From positions 24,870,830 through 24,934,829 of the forward strand of contig CM053265.1 of NCBI GenBank assembly GCA_028583415.1: DNA of 64,000 bases. Direction: 5' to 3'. The stretch is from Protea cynaroides (Eukaryota; Streptophyta; Magnoliopsida; Proteales; Proteaceae). A program made the position numbers and the translations under genes. Below are positions 48,581 to 59,223 of the stretch, piece by piece. The first letter of the stretch is position 1. The number at the start of each line of letters is the position of its first letter. The notes beneath the pieces were generated by a model. It was given only the letters and a program-made list of their open reading frames with translations, was not told where the DNA came from and searched no databases.

Positions 48581-48589
48581 CTATAAATA
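48581..48589 (+). promoter_or_regulatory. TATA box for element B's antisense ORF
   Basis: CTATAAATA lies about 400 bases before ATG 48985 on the plus strand, antisense to B's gag-pol. A donor-like ACAAGTATGC at about 48,735 and an acceptor-like CATTTTAG at about 48,769 could splice the 5' untranslated region. Confidence 0.5.
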
Positions 48590-48984
48590 CTTTATGGGAC
48601 TTTATTTTGGAGCCCATAACAATTATGGAACCGGAAGAACAAGGGAAGAGGGTCCATCCAGTGTTTTACAAAGTTCCATGTGTCCATTCCTAGCGATTTA
48701 TGTCCATTATTGACTCTACAACTCCACAATCTCTACAAGTATGCATTTCCATCTTTTCCCTTCATTTTAGGGAACTTTCCCATAACTTATCTAGGGTTTC
48801 TCTTGCATGGGAGGCCAAATGGTATAGTTAGTAATTCCATGCAAGCGTGCTCTCCCTGGAGCGAGGACTTGGATTCTCATTCCCAAGAATCTCCTTTACT
48901 CAGAAACCTTCGTTCTATTGATGTTGTTTAACTCCGAAAGATATCCTTGGTTCTCTAACCCTTGCTACCACCTATACAAGCAAT

Positions 48985-49902
48985 ATGGCACGTGACAAAG
49001 ATGGTAGGGCTGCTCACGCTAAGCGATTTGATCAGACACGCTTCATATCATATGACTGTAGCCAAAATAGGAGCAAGTTTGGTGAAGCCAAGATAGAGGC
49101 AGGGCGTTACATTATCCAAGAGGAACTGGCCAGGTTCGCTACTGGGGTGCACTTTGATGCATTAAGCTGGTCCCTAGTATTACGTATACGAGACAATGTG
49201 TACCTAAACCTAGTAAGGCACTTCTTCTGTAATTTAGGTCACTCCATTGATGAAGTAGGAGTGCTACACCATACTAGCATGGTAAAAGGCTTACGCATCG
49301 AGCTGGATGTTATGCACCTAGGTACCATCGTGGGCATATCTACTGAGGGACATCAGATGTATTTTGGGCCACGCCAGGCCATAGACTATACCAGTGACTA
49401 CTGGGTCAATATACTGATAGAGTTCATTCACCTAAAGAAGCTAGACTTGAGGAAGGGTAATGTCAAGCCTGATCTTTATCCCATCCCTAGGGTCATTAGT
49501 CGCATTGTTCAGCATAATATACTTCTCAGGGCAGGCTACAGGGATGAGTTGAACACATTTGCCATGTACATGACTCATTGTGTGTTCCAGGGGGAGCAAT
49601 TGTATCTCCCCTATATTACCCTGAGGCACATACTATTTTTGTTACACCATCTGGGTGATGAAAAAGTACCTTATGGTCACCTCTTGTGTCATATCTTTGC
49701 TCACTTTGAGGTGAACCGTGCTGGTGAGGAAATCGATAATGGGAGGGAGTCTTCCCCATTTGGTTAGTCTAGCATCACTCGAATGCATCTTCATGACATA
49801 GTGATGACCGACCCAAAGTTTAAGGGTATTACAAAACCATAGTGGAGGGTATGTTAGAGGCACCTAGTGGCATGCCAGGTAGCCATCAGAGAGGCTAGTG
49901 GT
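48985..49902 (+). pseudogene. Element B antisense ORF, 5' part (open to 49767), split by element A
   Basis: ATG 48985 opens 260 residues (MARDKDGRAAHAKRFDQTRF...). The frame resembles the 'putative plant transposon protein' domain found in plant retroelements: LVRHFFCNLGHS, RIELDVMHLGTIVGIS, PRVISRIVQHNILLRAGYRD, YLPYITLRHILF and VPYGHLLCHIFAHFEVN. These match the order in element A's antisense protein. A stop at 49767 after SSPFG and two more stops precede the insertion point, so it was probably already broken. The C-terminal part continues at 61523 after the 11.6-kb insertion. Host-gene origin is unlikely because the position is fixed inside the retroelement leader. Confidence 0.8.
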
Positions 49903-52139
49903 TGTAAGACCCGTGTCAAACTAACCCGGTCTTACCACCTTGAACCAGGTTTACCCATTATGGTCGAGTCAAATGGACCAAGGGCATGAAGGAGATCGAG
50001 ATCCCCAGTATAAAATCAACCCAAAAACACTTAATTTTAGGGAAGGGTCGCACACCCAGCTAAGCAGGGTCGGACCTCCCAAAACAGAAAGTCAGACCCT
50101 CAGTTTTGAAGGGAGGGTCGGACAGCTTAAGACCCTAGGGTCGACGGGATCATCGACCCTCGGTTTCTGACGAAACTGAAATTAGGAAATTTCCTAATTT
50201 TCGGTTGGGATTCTTTCCAAATCTCAATGGGATTATTATAGGACATTCCTAGTCTATTTAAAGGATGTTCCGAAGCCACTTTCACTCCTTTCACAACCCT
50301 AATTGGATTGAGAGAAAGAGAGAAGAAGGAAAAGAGGAAGAAAGGAGGCTAGGAAGAAGGCTTAGCAAAGAGGAGAAGAAATTGCAGAGAAAAGTAATCT
50401 TCTCATGTATGGATACTAATTCCATGAGTTTCTACAGACCTTAGGTTAGTAATTGAAGAGAAAGTGATCTCAGAGAAACCCAAACCATCCATCCATGGTT
50501 ACATTTTCATGGAAAACCATAGGAGGATGCACGAAAAGGAGAAAGATGGTTTATACATGGTTCTAGACCATGGAATGAATGTTGAGTGAATGTAGGAAGC
50601 AAGCCATAGGAGCCCAAACACGAAGAGTGTATTAAAAAGTGGAAATTGGACCAGAGTGCACCGAGGGTCGCACCGAGGGTCGATAGACCATCCGACCCTA
50701 GGTGTTTCTGACCATCGACCCTAGCATCGACCCTCAGTTGACAGAATGGTTTTTAAATTCTGAATTAATTCTAATTAAATTCTATCGACTTTGTTAGGTT
50801 TGCTAGCAATATAATAACATTATAAAGGTGATTTTAAAGCTTGGAAAAGTATCTATTAGCAAGCTAAGGTGAGGAACCTTAACCCCAAACTAAATTGGTT
50901 AATAATAAATTGTTTTTCTTTTCTTGAGTCCTATGCCATGTTTGATTCTATGCGAATATGTTTGTAATGTGCATACAGCATGCCATCCAATATTTCTATT
51001 ACTTGTTCATGCATATTTATTTTATTGTTTATAATATGATGATGATGATGATGATAGGAATAGGCATGTGATTGTATGTGTGTGGTTGATGTGCTTGATG
51101 CGAGCGAGTATCAGGGGAGGTGTGATGAGAACGTCAATAAACGTTAACCTTTGACGGGTCTCAACACTTTAGCTCTATCTCTAACTCAAGTCTTGTGCAT
51201 TGACATCGTCGTATCGCTATTACCTTAGCAGAACTATTATGTCGTAGAGTATCAGGGGAGGTGGTCTCGGTCCTTGTAGTCTTTGACTCTACCGGGGGGC
51301 CTTAGCTCTATCTCTATGGATGTTCCCGAGGGATTTGGGGTGAGGCCTTGGATACATTGTTTGGCATTAGGATTGGTTAGCAGCGAGCCCGGTTTGCAAG
51401 CCCTCGCTAACGGGGGGCTTACGTGTTGGTATAGCATTATATAGCAATAAACGTTAACCTTTGTTGTATAATGTTATGGTAGGGTGGATGGGGACGACGA
51501 TAAATGTTAACCTTCGGGCGGGCTTCCACACCCTGTGTATAGAGGCGATGTCAATAAACGTTAACCTTTGACCACCCAACCTTTCTATTGCACATTGCAA
51601 ACTATAAACCAAGACCAAAGATATGAATTGACTTTTTGCATGCATATGTAATGTTGCATTGTTTTGGCTACTCACTGAGCCGTGTTGTGTGCTCACCCCT
51701 CGACGTCGAATATTTTTAGTTGATGATGCAGGTTATACAGTTGAAGATTACATGAACGCGTCGACGTACGGAACTGTAGCGCTATGGAAGTTGGAGCTGA
51801 AGACGATACACACGACTCCTTTTGCGAGTGCAACTCGTGTGTATTCGATTAGATATTTTTGTAGGTTTCATTATTGGATTTATAAGACATGTATTTGGTA
51901 TTTAAATATTTATGTCTTAGTTAAACACAGAATAATTTGCTATTATTTATGGGTATCATTTTAGTTCTCAGTTCATATTATTTATAAATTTTCCGCTATT
52001 GTGTATGACTCTGATTATGATTGTGGATGCATGTAAAGTTCGGATAACGCGGGGATAGCCTATTAGAGATCCTGGTTGAACCGTTGGTTATTTGGCGGTT
52101 CATCACACCATTCTGAAAGTGTGGAATTGGGGTGTGATA
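49903..52139 (+). repeat. 5' LTR of element A
   Basis: This 2237-bp LTR starts TGTAAGACCCGTGTC and ends GGGGTGTGATA. GTAAGACC and GGTCTTAC near the start can form a hairpin, and TGAACCG...CGGTTCA near the end a second one. The TATA-like CTATTTAAAGG lies near 50,270, between GGGTCGA arrays at 50,046-50,165 and 50,652-50,742. A word AATAAACGTTAACCTTTG appears four times between 51,133 and 51,570 (one copy diverged). (GAT)n lies near 51,042. Confidence 0.95.
50046..50165. repeat. GGGTCGA word array, upstream of the LTR promoter
   Basis: AGGGTCGCAC, AGGGTCGGACC, AGTCAGACCCTC, GAGGGTCGGAC, CTAGGGTCGACGGG and CATCGACCCTCGG occur within 120 bases, in both orientations. The second array of this LTR at 50,652-50,742 contains GAGGGTCGCAC, GAGGGTCGATAG, CATCGACCCTAG and CATCGACCCTCAG. 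The 3' LTR has the same pair at 59,361-59,481 and 59,973-60,118. Confidence 0.85.
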
Positions 52140-52142
52140 ACT

Positions 52143-52154
52143 TGGTATCAGAGC
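52143..52154 (+). promoter_or_regulatory. Primer-binding site of element A
   Basis: TGGTATCAGAGC lies three bases after the 5' LTR and matches initiator-Met tRNA. Confidence 0.9.
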
Positions 52155-52539
52155 ATCTCAGGCCTTGCTCGCCGAACTGACACACATTCAAGACCATTGT
52201 GAACTGAGATAGGATAAATTAAAAGCTTTAATACAAACGCATTGTAAGCACAAGTGATGATTGAAACTGAATTAAAAAGAGAATAATGCATCTATTAAAG
52301 AGAAAACCAGTTATATACAATGAGTAAGAGAAACAAAACGTATATACATCACTAAAGCAGAGTACGGTCCACAACCGCAGACGGTTACTTCGTAGTACAA
52401 GAAAAGTAAAGTACAATCGGGAAGCTGGAGGCGAAGGAGGAGGCGGTGCCTCACGATCTCTGTCGTAGTCCTCGGCATAGACTCTAGTCAACCGGGCTAT
52501 CCGAGTCCGGGTCGTCCCGTAGACTAGCCGTGAGATCGA

Positions 52540-53763
52540 CTACTCTCTTGTCGGTCGCATCCGGATCTCCATGAGCTCCCCTACCCGCGCGTCATTTGTG
52601 TGCTGAGCAGCCAACAGCTCATCCACTCTCATGCGCTGAGCATCTAGCAAATCCTCCATCCTCAGGTCCGATCTGCGTTGAGTCTCTCGGATCTCACGCA
52701 ACATCTCCATCATATCAGAAGGTGGGCGTGAAGGACCAGCATCATGAGAAGGACTGGTCTCGGGTACCGAAGCCGCCGCAGCAGAAGTACCAGCCCAATC
52801 CGCATGCGTAGGTGATGGCGGTGCTATCGCATCGACATCCATATATAAGCGATCATCGTCGACCGGATCCCCACGAGCCCTAGCAGCAGCCTCAGCATCA
52901 GCCATCTCAACCCGAGTGTGAGGGCACACCATCACGTTTCTCTCCTCATCACTAACCTCCGCATCTCGTAGCCCCATCTTGCAGATAACCTCCCAATCTA
53001 GAGGCGACGAGAAGGTCTTCTCCTGGATCTTCTCATCAACCAGATCCACCCCCAAACGGGTCAGTAGCAATGTAATCATGCGTCCATAGGGTAGATTACC
53101 CCTATGACCGGACAATGTGGCACTGATCATCGTTCGCATGATGATGTAAGGAAGGCAGACCGGCTGTCGAGTGCATACGCTATAGATCAAGAACTGGGTC
53201 AGCTGAGACACCCTCTCATAGTGCCCACTCTGTGGAATCAGATTATGCTGGATAATCTTGTAGAAGACTCGTGGAGATGGACGCAAGTAGCAAGCTCTCA
53301 TCTGCCATCTATCGGGACGGAGCAACTGATTGTCGATCTCAGCTCTCATCTCCATCTCAACAAACTGTGGCTCTCCCGGCACACAGTACACCATAGGGCC
53401 ATCATAGGCAATGCCCAATAGATCGGCCAGCTGCCGATAATCAAAGGAGATGTGCACCCCTTTGACGTAGCTAGTGATGCACAACTCTTGACCACGCTCG
53501 AGATCATTGTAATCCCCCACCACCTGGAGATTAAAATAGAACTGGCGCACCAAGTCTGGACATGTGCACACGTCGTATGTGATGACAGGGAGCCACCCCA
53601 TGTCACCGAATGCTCCATCTACATTGAACAAGGCTAGCTCAGCCAAGTTCACCATGTGACCCCCTTCCACTTTCTTACCGGCATAGTCAGCATACTGTGC
53701 CTCAGCTTCATTCGAACGGAAGCGAAGTGGATCACGCAATCTTGGCACTTTGGTACGGGCCAT
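52540..53763 (-). CDS. Antisense ORF of element A, intact, 407 aa ('plant transposon protein' family)
   Basis: An intact minus-strand ORF lies in the leader between the primer site and gag. I chose ATG 53763 (MARTKVPRLRDPLRF) because an acceptor TTCTTATTTTGCAG ends five bases before it; upstream in-frame codons would be intronic. The N-terminal 280 residues resemble the 'putative plant transposon protein' domain: FYFNLQVVGD, CITSYVKGVHISFDYRQLAD, PRVFYKIIQHNLIPQSGHYE, QPVCLPYIIMRTMISAT, LPYGRMITLLLTRLGVDLVD. A Pro/Ser/Ala linker follows and then a charged, probably coiled-coil tail (EMLREIRETQRRSDLRMEDL). No catalytic motif is visible. Broken homologues occupy the same place in elements B and D. 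Function is unknown. Confidence 0.8.
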   Translation of the reverse strand: MARTKVPRLRDPLRFRSNEAEAQYADYAGKKVEGGHMVNLAELALFNVDGAFGDMGWLPVITYDVCTCPDLVRQFYFNLQVVGDYNDLERGQELCITSYVKGVHISFDYRQLADLLGIAYDGPMVYCVPGEPQFVEMEMRAEIDNQLLRPDRWQMRACYLRPSPRVFYKIIQHNLIPQSGHYERVSQLTQFLIYSVCTRQPVCLPYIIMRTMISATLSGHRGNLPYGRMITLLLTRLGVDLVDEKIQEKTFSSPLDWEVICKMGLRDAEVSDEERNVMVCPHTRVEMADAEAAARARGDPVDDDRLYMDVDAIAPPSPTHADWAGTSAAAASVPETSPSHDAGPSRPPSDMMEMLREIRETQRRSDLRMEDLLDAQRMRVDELLAAQHTNDARVGELMEIRMRPTRE

Positions 53764-53768
53764 AGTAT

Positions 53769-54212
53769 CTGCAAAATAAGAAAGAGAAAAGAAATAAGGA
53801 GTTAGTAGGATAAAAATCCAAAATTTGAGTAAATAACGACGTAAGTTGACCATAAAGCCCCATTTCTTGCCATACAAGTGGGCATAAGGACTTAAGAAAG
53901 TTTAGACATATCCTACAACCCACATGCAGAAGGAAATTTTAAATGACGATGTCCAATTTGAAGAAATTGAAGAAAAATTAAAAATTTCGATAAATTAGGG
54001 CAAAAAGAGAAAAATTTAAGTTTCTCGATAACCAACCGATGAAACTGAAAATTTTTTGAGGGCTTTCGTTCCTCAAGACCCCAATAACAAAAGCCCCCAA
54101 TAAAAATAGAATTTTTACGGTTGGAAAAAGTTTAATTTGGAAAAGACGAGCTAAATGAGTAAAAAAACCTAGAAATAAAAACCTAAAAACAGGGAAAGTT
54201 AGGAAATTTTAC
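53769..54212 (-). other. Predicted 5'-UTR intron of element A's antisense transcript
   Basis: On the minus strand a donor TATAGGTAAAAT (54212) and an acceptor TCTTATTTTGCAG (53769) bound 444 bases that are T/A-rich. The acceptor lies five bases from the chosen ATG. Element D also has an acceptor-like TATAG shortly before its antisense ATG. Confidence 0.6.
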
Positions 54213-54360
54213 CTATAGAGGTGATGCGGATGTCGAAACTCGGACTAAGAATAACCCACAATAGTGAAGTAGCACTGTAGCAACTCGGAGAGTAGAGACG
54301 AGTCGAAACGGAGGAGGAATAGTGAGAATTGACCCAGAATCGGATCTTAAAAATCTGATT

Positions 54361-54567
54361 TTTGGTCCGAGGGTCAGACAATTCGACTGACACCATCGAC
54401 CCTCGGATCGACCCTCGGCTCTCGGGAATCTGACAGAAATTCAAGGGTCGGATTGAGGGTCGGACACCCATTGACCCTCGCATCGACCCTCAGCTCTCGG
54501 GAAGAACAGGACATTCCCAGGGTCGGATACTAAGGGTCGGACACCCATCGACCCTCACCATCGACCC
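54361..54567. repeat. GGGTCGA word array upstream of the antisense ORF of element A
   Basis: GTCCGAGGGTCAGAC, CATCGACCCTCGGATCG, CAAGGGTCGGATTGAG, CATTGACCCTCGCATCG, CAGGGTCGGATAC and CATCGACCCTCACCATCG occur within 210 bases. They are the same words as in the LTR of this element. For the antisense unit the array lies upstream of the predicted first exon, a promoter-like position. Confidence 0.85.
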
Positions 54568-54704
54568 TACATAGAAAAGACAGTATTTTTTTCAGAATGA
54601 ATTGAGGATTCAAATTTTATATCGGTTAGCGTGCCTACATGAAGTATAAATGATTTCTCACTGATTTTGATGATTTTCAGGCACCACCCATCTCAAAAGT
54701 AAAT

Positions 54705-55705
54705 ATGTCTGGCCGTAGAGTTACCGGACAGACCGAAACACAGTCCCACCACCACCACCGGCGGATGAGACTAGTCCAGAGAACAATTACGCACAGGGTA
54801 ATCCCGAGCCGGCAAACCCTACAAATTTGCCACCACCACCACCAGAGCTAACAACATTGGTGATGAATTTGGCACAACGGCTACAACAAATGCAACATGC
54901 ACAAGCTCAAATGCAGGTTGCGATCTGGATAGACGAGATGGAAAGAAATTTTCTTATGATGACTATTACTGAAGAGGAGAAAGTATTGTGTGCCACCTTC
55001 ATGCTCAAAGGCGACGCACATCATTGGTGGAAATTGACCAGGGCCTATCTATTGACTAAGCACGCCCTACTGACTTGGGCTATATATAAAGAAGCTTTCT
55101 TTGAGAAATATTTTCCACGAAGCTTCAGAGATTCGATGGAGAAGGAGTTCCTGAGTCTTTATCAGGGACAGATGTCGGTGGATGCGTACCAACAGCGTTA
55201 TGAAGAGCTGTTTTTCTTCGCACCACTGAGTATGCAAGAAGAAGATACAAAAACCCGTAGATTCGTCGCGGGACTAAGAGGAAGTATAAGAGAACATGTT
55301 TTGGGATTAGAGAAGAACATATACAACGAAGCTGTTCAGATTGCTCGAGTGATTGAATCGAGCCAGAAAGAGAGTTATTTCACTCAAAACAAAGGCATAA
55401 AAAGGCCAGCTGGGAATACTTATAACGGAGGCAATAACAGGACGTATAAACCTTTCCGTCCTCAGAATTTTGCAACTGCACCAAAGTCTACTGCAGCAGC
55501 TCAACCACATCCAAAGCCAAATTCTGAAGCCCCGAAGTGTTATAACTGCAACCAACCAGGGCACATGGCAAGAAAATGTCCAAAACCCAAGAAGCAGTTA
55601 CATCAAGGACGGGTATATGCTGTTACATCAGAGGATACAGCCGCATCGCCCGATGTGGTCACAGGTATAACCGAAACTTGTAAGGCTATAATTAGAATTG
55701 ATTGA
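54705..55705 (+). CDS. Element A gag (one frameshift near 54,745)
   Basis: This is the capsid/nucleocapsid precursor. ATG 54705 (MSGRRVTGQTET) follows an acceptor-like TGATTTTCAG by 25 bases; a one-base frameshift near 54,745 leads into the long frame, which starts Pro-rich. The capsid region includes IDEMERNFLMM, LCATFMLKGDAHHWW, FFEKYFPRSFRDSMEKEF and TRRFVAGLRGSIREHV. A CCHC knuckle CYNCNQPGHMARKC lies near 55,540. Reading through the predicted intron gives a TGA at 55703, about 330 residues in all; splicing would instead continue into pol. Confidence 0.88.
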
Positions 55706-55735
55706 GCATGTCGACTAAGTAAAAATGAATCACAG
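55665..55735 (+). other. Predicted 71-nt intron at the gag/pol junction of element A
   Basis: GGTCACAG is followed by donor GTATAACCG (55665); the acceptor is AATGAATCACAG (ends 55735). The in-frame TGA at 55703 ends gag if the interval is kept. Its removal leaves the codon split G|GT intact, so VVTG runs into IVPING in the pol frame and reaches protease FDSGA at 55777. CGACTAAG about 20 bases before the acceptor could serve as branch point. The length is near the plant minimum. The same arrangement in the diverged element B argues against chance. Confidence 0.7.
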
Positions 55736-58700
55736 GTATCGTACCTATCAATGGCGTACCCGCCAGAGTACTCTTTGATTCAGGAGCTACTCATTCATTT
55801 ATATCTGTGTCGTTTGGAAAGAAGACCAATCTTCCCATCAAAACATTGGACTACAAATTACTTGTACGGTCACCGATGGGATTAGAAGTGGAATTAGAGA
55901 AAGGTTATGGACCATGTCCAGTCCTCATCGGAGAGCAGACCTTGGATGCAACCTTAATACAACTTGAGATGGCAGACTTTGATGTCATCTTAGGAATGGA
56001 CTGGTTAGCTCGACACTCTGCAAATCTGTTATGCGAGAAGAAGCTAACGTTCAAAGACAAAGAAGGAGCAGAATTCAGTTTCTCGGGAACCAAACTTCCC
56101 AGGAGACGCAAGCTCATACTCTCAGTATTAAAGGCTAAGAAGTGCATTGAGAAAGGAGCGGTCGGATATCTAGTATCAGTGGTCGACCTAACCAAGGACG
56201 TGCCACAAATGGAAGATATTGATGTCGTGCGGGATTTTCCTGATGTATTTCCGGAGGAATTACCCGGATTACCACCCGACCGAGCCACGGAGTTTGTAAT
56301 AGACCTTATACCTGGAGCCGCACCAGTATCAAAAGCACCTTATAGAATGGCTCCTACGGAACTGAAGGAATTAAAAGTGCAACTACAAGAACTGCTGGAT
56401 AAGGGTTATATTAGACCCAGTATATCTCCATGGGGAGCACCGGTGTTGTTCGTAAAGAAGAAGGATGGTAGTGTTCGATTATGCATCGACTATCGAGAGT
56501 TGAATAAACTGACTATCAAGAATCGATACCCACTACCCAGGATCGTTGACTTGTTCGATCAGTTACAAGGAGCGAAGGTATTTTCAAAGATCGATCTTCG
56601 ATCAGGCTATCATCAACTGAAGATTAAAGAAGGTGACATTCCGAAGACAGCTTTCAGGACAAGATACGGACATTATGAGTTCCTAGTGATGTCCTTCGGA
56701 CTAACTAATGCACCGGCAACGTTCATGGAACTTATGAACCGAGTTTTCCACGATATGTTGGACACGTCAGTGATAGTATTTATTGATGACATATTGGTAT
56801 ACTCCAAGGACAAGGAAACCCATGTCAAGAACCTAAACGCAGTCCTACAGCGTTTAAGGAAAGAGAAGTTATACGCCAAATTTTCAAAGTGTGAGTTTTG
56901 GCTAAGTGAAGTCGCCTTTCTAGGCCATGTAGTATCCGCGAAAGGATTCAAAGTGGACCCCAGTAAGATCGAAGCTATTGTGAAGTGGGAAGCACCAAAG
57001 AGCGTCTCAGAAATTAGAAGTTTCCTAGGTCTAGCTGAATATTATCGAAGATTCGTAGAAGACTATTCTCGGATTGCCGTACCTCTCACCAGTTTGACTA
57101 AGAAAGGAGAAAAGTTCATATGGACGGATAAGTGTGAAAAGAGCTTTCAAACACTGAAGACCAGATTGATATCCGCTCCAATTTTAACCATTCCCGTTCC
57201 AGGACAGACATTTACCTTATACACTGATGCATTGGGATTGGGATTAGGATGTGTGCTTATGCAAGGAGAACAAGTAGTTGCGTATGCATCGAGATAGTTG
57301 AAGGTACATGAGAATAATTACCCCACTCACGATTTGGAGTTAGCGGCAGTAGTACATGCTATCAAGATATGGAGACACTACCTATATGGAGAGAAATTTC
57401 AGATTAAGTCGGACCATAAAAGCCTTACGTATCTATTTAATCAGAAGGAGTTAAATATGAGACAAAGAAGATGGCTGGAACTATTGAAAGACTATGATTG
57501 TGATATCCAGTATCATCCGAGAAAAGCGAACGTAGTAGCAGATGCATTGAGCAGAAAAGCAATGATAAAATCTCAAGGAGAAACTAGCACAACTGCAACA
57601 ATGTGTACTACCGGGATGGTATTCAATCACGGTAACGAGCAGTATGTGATCGATACACCGGATGGACCAACCAACCAAGGATTCATTCATCGGTTTTCAA
57701 ATATGTTCGCGGCATTGAAGATAATACCGGATATAGTGGATGAAGTGAAGACAGCTATCAAAGCAGATCCTTATCTGAGAACGGTACAAGAAGATATTGA
57801 GAAAGGTAGGACTAACTCTGAGTTCACCTTGGATGACGAGAAGGTACTGAAATACAAAGGAAGAATATGTGTACCCGAAACAGAAGGTGTGGACAATAGA
57901 CACCGACTCATGAAAGAAGCCCACACCACCATCTACTCGGTACATCCTGGAAGTACAAAGACGTATCATGACCTAAAGAAATTATACTGGTGGAGGGGAA
58001 TGAAGGCAGATGTAGCCAAGTTCGTGTCTCAATGCCTAAATTGTTAGAAGGTAAAGGCGGAACGACAAAGACCCGCAGGACTGTTACAACCATTACCGGA
58101 ACCAGCATGGAAATGGGACTGCATCACTATGGACTTCGTCACAGGACTACCACTGACTCCTCGAGTAGTTGACGCAGTTTGGGTGATTGTAAATCGTCTG
58201 ACTAAAACAGCTCGCTTCATACCGATACGACCCCAATATACACTCGAAAGGTTAGCAAAGCTATATGTGGATAATATTGTTCGGTTACATGGTGTTCCAG
58301 AAAGCATTGTATCCGATAGAGATCCACGATTTACTTCCAAATTTTGGGAAGGACTGCAAAAGGCCATGGGCACAACATTGAAGTTCAGCACTGCATTCCA
58401 CCCACAGACAGACGGACAGTCGGAGCGTACAATTCAGATTTTAGAAGATATGCTACGAGCATGTGTGATTGATTTCAAGGGATCATGGGACGAAAGGTTA
58501 CCATTGATCGAGTTCGCTTACAATAACAGCTATCAGGCTACTATACAGATGTCACCTTATAAAGCACTGTATGGCAGGAAGTGTCGAACTCCCTTGTTTT
58601 GGAATGAAGTTGGAGAACGTGGTATTGTTGGACCAGAATTTGTTGAAGAGACTTGTCGAGTGGTCGACATCATCAAGGAAAGAGTAAGAGTAGCTCAGAA

Positions 58701-59223
58701 TCGTCAGAAGCAATATGCAGATACTCGACGAAGAGATCTAGAGTTCGCCGTAGGCGAAAAAGTATTTTTGAAAGTATCGCCTATGCGAGGATTGAAGAGG
58801 TTCGGACACAAAGGAAAACTAAGTCCAAGATATGTCGGGCCATATGAGATTCTGGCTAAGCGTGGAAAAGTAGCTTATCAGTCAGCACTACCACCATCTA
58901 TGTCAAGTATGCATGACGTATTTCACATATCCTTATTGAAGAAGTATGTCAAAGACCCAACGCTTGTTTTGACAGTAGATTTGCCGGAATAGACTGACGA
59001 TTTGACCTTTGAAGTAACACCAACGGAAATCACTAGTCGAAAGGTTCAACGTCTACGCAACAGAGATATCTACTATGTTAAGGTCACATGGAAAAGTAGA
59101 GACATGGAAGAGATTACATGGGAAGAAGAAAATGCTATGAGAAAGCAATACCCTGACTTGTTTGATTCAGAAGGTACGTACAATTTCGAGGACAAAATTT
59201 TTATAAGTTGGGGGGAGTTGTAA
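55736..59223 (+). pseudogene. Element A pol: protease, RT, RNase H, integrase, chromodomain; three TAG stops
   Basis: Protease has VLFDSGATHSFIS at 55,768 and a conserved VILGMDWLARHSANLLC. Reverse transcriptase (about 56,270-56,960) has SPWGAPVLFVKKKDGSVRLC, KIDLRSGYHQLKI and catalytic FIDDILVYS at 56,779. RNase H (about 57,200-57,560) has TLYTDALGLGLGCVLMQ and NVVADALSRK. Integrase has a zinc-binding H..H..C..C region (57,900-58,045) and catalytic Asp near 58,132, Asp near 58,316 and Glu near 58,420. A chromodomain-like end (VKVTWKSRDMEEITWEEENA) lies at about 59,074-59,135. Only three premature stops are seen (57295, 58045, 58990), each TAG where Gln fits. Confidence 0.93.
59205..59218 (+). 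promoter_or_regulatory. Polypurine tract of element A
   Basis: AAGTTGGGGGGAGT directly precedes the 3' LTR and overlaps the last codons of pol. Confidence 0.88.

Noticed and set aside
48985..49767. Considered as a host gene on the plus strand
   Set aside because: It lies antisense in the leader of element B at the same place as its homologues in A and D, so it belongs to the retroelement.
55905..56288. Minus-strand frame of 127 residues inside element A pol
   Set aside because: Shadow of the protease/RT coding strand with no family motif; unlike the antisense ORF in the leader it has no homologue pattern of its own.
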